NCBI GenBank assembly: GCA_902494945.1 | Contig: CABUVF010000067.1 | Span: 1-10,594, forward strand | From: an uncultured Collinsella sp. | GTDB taxonomy: Bacteria > Actinomycetota > Coriobacteriia > Coriobacteriales > Coriobacteriaceae | Reading direction: 5' to 3' | DNA: 10,594 nucleotides | Shown here: positions 5,886 to 10,594 of the stretch, one piece after another | Layout: each line of letters starts with the position of its first letter | Numbering within the stretch: position 1 is the first letter of the stretch | Made by a program: the position numbers and the translations under genes | The notes under the pieces: model-generated | What the model was told of the DNA's origin: nothing | Databases searched by the model: none | What the model saw: only the letters and a program-made list of their open reading frames with translations

Positions 5886-6632
5886 CTAAGCGCGCGATTC
5901 CAATGCCGTGCGAAACAACTTCACCATCCGAACGCGCGTGCCGGCACCATCCGTACGACGGGTAACCTCCACATTATCGACGAGCATGCGCATGAGCTTG
6001 ATGCCACGTCCGCGCTCCTCGGATGCCACCGGTTCGCTCGCCCCATCGATGGAATAGCCGGTGCCCCGATCAAGCACCTCAAGCACAACGCGGTCCCCAT
6101 AGGCCTGAACCGTCAGGATGCAGCCAACACCGCCCGCATGGTCATATGCGTTACCCAATGCCTCCCCCAGCGCCAATGCGACGTCATAACGCTCGTCGCG
6201 CCTCAGGGGAAGCGATTCAAGGAGCTCAGCCACACGATGCCGATAATACGGGAGGTTCTCGATGCCCTGCTGCACTTCAACGCTCTTGCTCCAACGTGGC
6301 AACTCCCCCACCGGAATAGCGGGTATCGACTCCCGCACCGGACCCGCGACATGAAGGATGTCGACAAGTCGGGCAATCTCCAAAAAGCGAACAACCTCAT
6401 CGGAGGCGTTAACGAGCGAAAGCAGTCCCTCTCGTCTCATAAGCTCTCTGGCACGTGTAAGCAAAAACGCCAAGCCCGTCGAATCAATAAAGCTCACGGC
6501 CTGGCAATTGATGACAACACGACGCACGCCCCGGCCGATCAAATTATCCAACCGTCGGCGCAACGTGGTCACCGAGGCGATGTCGATATCGCCCGGTGGC
6601 GTCAAAACCGCTATGTCATTCCACTCATTCAT
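5886..6632 (-). CDS. STAS anti-anti-sigma domain fused to an RsbW-type kinase domain
   Basis: A partner-switching regulator of 248 residues. Residues 1 to about 100 form a STAS domain with the DSTGL motif; S51 is the likely phosphorylation site. Residues about 115-245 form an HATPase_c_2 (RsbW/SpoIIAB-like) domain with N-box EALGNAYDHA (E157, N161), G1 box DRGTGY (D188) and G2 box ERGRGIKLM. Usually these are separate proteins: the kinase phosphorylates the STAS partner and holds a sigma factor. Here both are in one chain, so control may be intramolecular. I chose ATG 6632 (GGGGAA about 10 nt upstream) because the STAS fold begins at once. The frame stays open to a TTG at 6704, 6 bp from the upstream stop, but the extra 24 residues look non-coding. 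It lies just downstream of the phosphatase gene in the same direction, very probably one operon. No sigma factor is in the window. Confidence 0.88.
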   Translation of the reverse strand: MNEWNDIAVLTPPGDIDIASVTTLRRRLDNLIGRGVRRVVINCQAVSFIDSTGLAFLLTRARELMRREGLLSLVNASDEVVRFLEIARLVDILHVAGPVRESIPAIPVGELPRWSKSVEVQQGIENLPYYRHRVAELLESLPLRRDERYDVALALGEALGNAYDHAGGVGCILTVQAYGDRVVLEVLDRGTGYSIDGASEPVASEERGRGIKLMRMLVDNVEVTRRTDGAGTRVRMVKLFRTALESRA

Positions 6633-6710
6633 ACGACCATGGTTCCCCAAAAGAGTTCGCTCGATGCACACGTTTCTGCAACCGTACGGATTCCGCCTGT
6701 CCAACGTTGC

Positions 6711-9056
6711 CTATGACCGGCCCCGTAAAAACTCAAGGGACACCAATGCGATATCATCGTCCAGCGCCGACTCGGTAAAGCGATCAAGCTCACCCAAGAC
6801 CTTGCTGCAGATTCCCGATACGCCCTCACCCGAAACAGAGAGCAGAAGGTCACGAAGACGTTGCTCGCCAAAGAAAGCACCCGAACGATCGCGTGCTTCA
6901 ATCGTTCCGTCGGTATACATAAAGAGCATGTCACCAGGAGCGAACGTAAAGGCGCCCGTCTCGTACACCATACTTTCAAAGGCACCGATTACGCCCGATT
7001 GACACCCAAGGAGCTCCACCTCTCCCCCTCGGGCTTCCGTGCCCCCAAGCGGCATCGACGACGGTCTGATGACCATGGTGGGAGGATGTCCCGCCGAGCA
7101 ATAGGTAGCTCGGCCCGCTTTAAGATCGATCTTGGCGATAAACGCCGTCACAAACGTCTCGACCCTCGAAAAGCCCATGAGCATACTATTGAGCGAGCGG
7201 GCCATGCGTGCAGGCCCCGCGCCCTCCCAGGCATAAGCCGTCAACGCTGTCTTAACGAGCGCCGACATCGACGCCGCCTCGATTCCCTTGCCGGACACAT
7301 CACCCAAAATCATAACGGCGCAATCGTCGGGAAGACGAACAAGCGTATAGAAGTCGCCGCCGACCAACGCCGAGTTCGTTGCCGATAGGTATACCGAATC
7401 GGCGGCGATTCCCGGAACGTCACCAAGCGAATTTCTCATGCCAATCTGAAGCGTCTGAGCGATATGGCGCTCTTCGCGCTTTTGAGACTCGCCCTCATAG
7501 ATCAACTCAAAGTCGTGCGCCAAATGCACCATGTAGTCGTATTCGAGGTCGTCGATTGGCTCCTGGCTGCCATCGCGGAGCAGCAAGGCGCGCGTCGTCG
7601 GCCCCTTGGCGACATCAGCGGGAACAATCGCATCGTTGCTTCGCTTGCCATCCGCCTCCGAGCGATAGCGCCCCGCCTCGATACCAGAGTCGACATAAAG
7701 CCCCTGACACGGCAGGCCGTGAGCCCTCAGCCATGCACCCATAGGCGTAGATTCGTCCACGCGTGTTAGGCGCACGTGCTTAAGATCGTCAGCGCTCGTC
7801 CCGCCCAGCACCGATGTCTCAAACCCATCAGAAGTTGCCCCCAGGCGCGCCGCTGGCGTCGTGACAGAAAAGAAGAGCGACTCCGGATTGCCCGGCAACG
7901 CCACACGACTGCCGCCCTCAAAATCGATGACATAGGTTTCGAGACCCGCGTCATACTCCACGGGGCAGAAATGACAGTTGAGCACGGTGCAGATTTCCGA
8001 CGACACCGCACGCGAGGCGGCAACAGGATCATCAAGATACGCAAACAATTCATCGCGCAGTACATTGAGGGAGCGGCCAAGCTCAGCCGTGCGACGCGAA
8101 CGCAGGCTCGATGCCATCCCGACTAGCTGAATGGATAGGTAATCGCAAATGACTTCGAGCACGTTGACGTCATAGGCAAGCGGTGCCTGCGGACGTTTCC
8201 AACCGACCTCCAATACGCCAAGAACCTGAGTACCGTAAAACACGGGAAGGCAGATCTCGCTACGGTATGGGGGCATATCTTGCACGCGTAGCAGGTGCTT
8301 AGAACGATTGTCCAAATCCATGAACATACCCGAGGCGACTCGATCGCCCTCCAGGTCCTGTTGAATCGACAAGCGGCACGCACGCGACTCGCGAAGCACA
8401 TACGTCGGGATGCCTGCGCCATACGGCATAAACTCGGGCAGGTAGCTGTCATGCAGCTCCTTGGAAACACCGCGAAGCTTAAACCCGCCGCTCTCAGAAA
8501 AATAAATGGCAGCACCCGATGCATCGAGCGTCCCTACAAGCTGGTTCAAAACGGTATCTAACAAACTGGGCAGCTCATCGGAGCCTACCGTGCTCATGAT
8601 GACCGACAACGTGCCCGAAAGGCGCTTATTCGCCACCCTGAGCTCCGAAAGAGCGCGCTTGAGCTGACGATCGTGCGAATACTGTTCTTCGATGCTATGG
8701 AGCGCCACCAGAACGCGCGGCGCGCGGCGGCCAAAGATGCGAGGCGGTGTAACCGAGCCGGCGCGAACGAGGACGGGAATAAAGGAGCCGTCACTTAGTT
8801 TGAGCATCAACTCGCTCTCGGAGCCATCAGTTTCAAATGGCAGACGATGTTCCGTCGCACGTTCAAAAGCGGACGAGTACAGGACGTCTTTAACATCTCC
8901 ACCGATGACGTCGACGCGTTCCTCACACATCAAACCAAGTAAACGATTATTCACATGCAGAATGGTTCCATCGAGCTCGCAGATGATGACAGCATCGCTC
9001 GTGATCTCGACTAGTTGGGCAACGTCTGCCCACTCGTTGCGTTCAAGCGTTTCCAT
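6711..9056 (-). CDS. PAS-GAF-PP2C (SpoIIE/RsbU-type) serine phosphatase
   Basis: A cytoplasmic sensor phosphatase of 781 residues, with no membrane segment seen. An N-terminal PAS domain (about 10-115, ITSDAVIICELDGTILHVN) is followed by a helical linker, a GAF domain (about 160-310), a second GAF-like region (about 315-505, less certain) and a signalling helix (EERHIAQTLQIGM). The C-terminal PP2C domain (about 540-781) keeps the metal-binding acids: GGDFY (D568), LGDVSGKG (D586), YTDG (D716) and DDDIALV. It should dephosphorylate a phosphorylated STAS protein, most simply S51 of the next gene product. ATG 9056 is preferred because GGTGGGG lies about 6 nt upstream; a GTG at 9068 in frame has no good ribosome-binding site. 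Only 26 bp separate the start from the tRNA-Leu terminator, so no separate promoter fits in the gap. Ligands of the sensor domains cannot be read from the sequence. Confidence 0.92.
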   Translation of the reverse strand: METLERNEWADVAQLVEITSDAVIICELDGTILHVNNRLLGLMCEERVDVIGGDVKDVLYSSAFERATEHRLPFETDGSESELMLKLSDGSFIPVLVRAGSVTPPRIFGRRAPRVLVALHSIEEQYSHDRQLKRALSELRVANKRLSGTLSVIMSTVGSDELPSLLDTVLNQLVGTLDASGAAIYFSESGGFKLRGVSKELHDSYLPEFMPYGAGIPTYVLRESRACRLSIQQDLEGDRVASGMFMDLDNRSKHLLRVQDMPPYRSEICLPVFYGTQVLGVLEVGWKRPQAPLAYDVNVLEVICDYLSIQLVGMASSLRSRRTAELGRSLNVLRDELFAYLDDPVAASRAVSSEICTVLNCHFCPVEYDAGLETYVIDFEGGSRVALPGNPESLFFSVTTPAARLGATSDGFETSVLGGTSADDLKHVRLTRVDESTPMGAWLRAHGLPCQGLYVDSGIEAGRYRSEADGKRSNDAIVPADVAKGPTTRALLLRDGSQEPIDDLEYDYMVHLAHDFELIYEGESQKREERHIAQTLQIGMRNSLGDVPGIAADSVYLSATNSALVGGDFYTLVRLPDDCAVMILGDVSGKGIEAASMSALVKTALTAYAWEGAGPARMARSLNSMLMGFSRVETFVTAFIAKIDLKAGRATYCSAGHPPTMVIRPSSMPLGGTEARGGEVELLGCQSGVIGAFESMVYETGAFTFAPGDMLFMYTDGTIEARDRSGAFFGEQRLRDLLLSVSGEGVSGICSKVLGELDRFTESALDDDIALVSLEFLRGRS

Positions 9057-9082
9057 CGTGGACCCCACCGTCTATCGGTAAC

Positions 9083-9104
9083 AAAAAAGCCTCCGAAGAG
9101 GCTT
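9083..9104 (-). terminator. Terminator after tRNA-Leu
   Basis: Minus-strand stem AAGCCTC/GAGGCTT with a TTCG tetraloop, running into TTTTTT. It begins 11 nt after the tRNA-Leu CCA and ends 26 bp before the phosphatase start codon. Confidence 0.85.
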
Positions 9105-9115
9105 CTCAAATGCGA

Positions 9116-9205
9116 TGGTGTCGGAGGCGGGACTTGAACCCGCATGACCAAAAAGCGGTCACTAGCACCTCAAGCTAGCGCGTCTGCCAATTCCGCCACT
9201 CCGAC
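9116..9205 (-). tRNA. tRNA-Leu (GAG)
   Basis: Minus-strand gene of 90 nt with encoded CCA. Acceptor GTCGGAG/CTCCGAC, discriminator A. Anticodon stem CTAGC/GCTAG with loop TTGAGGT gives anticodon GAG. The long variable arm TGACC/GGTCA identifies it as a class II tRNA. It is a single-gene unit with its own promoter and terminator. Confidence 0.96.
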
Positions 9206-9262
9206 ATGCTATGTTGTTGATTCGCGGTTTGTTTTGTTGGACCCGCGCGTTCAACGAGGAAG

Positions 9263-9311
9263 ATAATAACCTATGATTCGAGAACTGTGCAAGCACTTTT
9301 TTGAAAAAAGT
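9263..9311 (-). promoter_or_regulatory. tRNA-Leu promoter with upstream T/A inverted repeat (site 3)
   Basis: On the minus strand: TTGCAC (plus 9287-9292), then TATTAT (plus 9263-9268) after 18 bp, or TTATTA after 17 bp. ACTTTTTT/AAAAAAGT around one base (9295-9311) begins 2 nt upstream of the -35, as at the other two tRNA promoters. The tRNA-Leu leader would be about 50 nt. Confidence 0.65.
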
Positions 9312-9351
9312 TTACGAATTTGTAAATGCGCAGGTAGATCGGTATGTCCGT

Positions 9352-9470
9352 GTCGGAACGGGGCAACTTCCCAGCGCGTCCTCGGGCATGCGGGACATTT
9401 TGATCCGCGCTACGCGCTACAAAATGTCCCGCCCCCTGCGGAATGCGCTGGGAAGTTGCCCCGTTCCGAC
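9352..9470 (-). repeat. Nested hairpin element A with conserved internal loop
   Basis: Outer arms 9352-9377 and 9445-9470 are perfectly complementary over 26 bp. Inner arms 9390-9401 and 9421-9432 are perfect over 12 bp, around a 19-nt loop. Between outer and inner stems lie 12 nt on each side. Read on the minus strand these are ATTCCGCAGGGG and ATGCCCGAGGAC. The same ATTCCGCA and GAGGAC flank the inner part of element C, whose stems are otherwise different. No T-run follows on either strand, so it is not a simple terminator. There is no ORF, and I see no target-site duplication. The strand given is the one on which the motif reads ATTCCGCA first. Confidence 0.85.
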
Positions 9471-9521
9471 CCTACACACGTACTCCGGGCACAGTTCTCA
9501 AACATGTTCTGGGGCTGATAA

Positions 9522-9594
9522 AAAGTTTGTAGCTCGGCTTTGCCGAGCCCTTATATGAGGAGGCCGGAGCTTTGGCTCCGGCCTCACAAACTTT
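9522..9594. repeat. Three-stem structure (element B)
   Basis: AAAGTTTGT (9522-9530) pairs with ACAAACTTT (9586-9594) and encloses two hairpins: GCTCGGC/GCCGAGC with loop TTT (9532-9548) and an 11-bp GC stem with loop TTTG (9560-9585). An 11-nt linker joins them. All three stems are perfect. Read on the minus strand it ends in CTTTTT, so it could partly work as a terminator for the peptide transporter operon. It does not share the internal-loop motif of elements A and C. Confidence 0.8.
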
Positions 9595-9613
9595 CCTATT
9601 AGGTTAAGTGAGT

Positions 9614-9796
9614 GATCAAGGAATCGCTCTCCCCTCAGCCGAGTTAACGCAGGGCCCGCTCTGGAGTTGCCTTTCAGAACATTCCGCAGACCAGGAAGCC
9701 CCCTTATCCGCAGCTCCGTAGGAGCAGGATAAGGGGGCTTCCATGGTCGAGGACGTTCTGAAAGGCAACTCCAGAGCGGGCCCGGCCGTTTACCGA

Positions 9797-9824
<28 letters not shown>
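9614..9824. repeat. Outer inverted repeat around element C, reaching into the oppF-type CDS
   Basis: A 13-nt sequence starting GATCAAGG (9614-9626) is exactly complementary to 9812-9824, which encodes the last residues of the transporter ATPase (around IKES). It encloses element C, and the parts between are loosely complementary. The whole could fold as one hairpin of about 211 nt at the end of the mRNA. Confidence 0.7.
9652..9783 (+). repeat. Nested hairpin element C with conserved internal loop
   Basis: Outer arms 9652-9680 and 9755-9783 pair perfectly over 29 bp. Inner arms 9694-9709 and 9727-9742 pair perfectly over 16 bp, and the tip has CTCC/GGAG. The internal loop reads ATTCCGCA (9681-9688) on one side and GAGGAC (9749-9754) on the other, and a 5-bp helix GACCA/TGGTC separates it from the inner stem. 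In element A that helix is GGG/CCC, so its bases change while pairing is kept. It starts 13 nt after the stop codon of the transporter gene. The motif orientation is opposite to that of element A. Confidence 0.87.

Positions 9825-10594
<770 letters not shown>

Noticed and set aside
5754..6716. Plus-strand open frame of 320 codons
   Set aside because: It is antisense to the STAS-kinase gene, which has intact functional motifs, and starts inside a tRNA.
9681..9754. Kink-turn reading of the ATTCCGCA/GAGGAC loop
   Set aside because: The 3x2 internal loop (GCA/GA) lacks the tandem G-A pairs on both strands needed for a standard kink-turn.
9352..9783. Elements A and C as ordinary Rho-independent terminators
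   Set aside because: The stems are far longer than needed and no T-run follows on either strand.
9652..9783. Element C as an integron attC-type recombination site
   Set aside because: It folds similarly, with an unpaired central part, but the GTTRRRY/RYYYAAC core boxes are absent and no integrase or cassette array is present.
9352..9783. CRISPR array or retron RNA
   Set aside because: There are no regularly spaced direct repeats, and no cas or reverse transcriptase gene in the window.

Overview
The window looks like the chromosome of a GC-rich, strictly anaerobic actinobacterium of the Coriobacteriia, probably Collinsella or a close relative. This is inferred from an oxygen-sensitive class III ribonucleotide reductase, an actinobacterial-type GH13 alpha-glucosidase, tRNA genes with encoded CCA, and the base composition. 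I did not compare it with any genome. Every convincing gene is on the minus strand, so the window reads from right to left.

From right to left: the 3' part of an oligopeptide ABC transporter ATPase (oppF/dppF type, cut by the window edge) is followed by about 480 bp without a gene. That gap holds two large, nearly perfect nested hairpins (9352-9470 and 9652-9783) and a three-stem structure between them (9522-9594). Next come a tRNA-Leu(GAG) promoter, gene and terminator. Only 26 bp after the terminator starts a two-gene signalling unit: a PAS-GAF-PP2C (SpoIIE/RsbU-type) phosphatase and a protein that fuses a STAS anti-anti-sigma domain to an RsbW-type kinase domain. Next is a tRNA cluster, Gly-Cys-Gly, with a terminator-like hairpin after each gene. 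It ends in an 18-nt fragment of a further tRNA-Gly 3' end and another strong terminator. After that come a free-standing cytoplasmic alpha-glucosidase (GH13), a tRNA-Gly/tRNA-Val pair with promoter and terminator, and the anaerobic ribonucleotide reductase nrdD behind a long leader and a promoter overlapped by NrdR-box-like sites.

The genes are mainly housekeeping: anaerobic dNTP synthesis, peptide uptake, alpha-glucoside breakdown, tRNAs and a partner-switching regulator. The least explained material is intergenic. The two big hairpins in 9340-9790 have different stem sequences but the same internal-loop bases, ATTCCGCA on one strand and GAGGAC on the other, in opposite orientations. This points to a family of structured repeats that I do not recognise. 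A second theme is the tRNA promoters: all three have the same T6-N-A6 inverted repeat at a fixed distance upstream of a TTGC-type -35 element.
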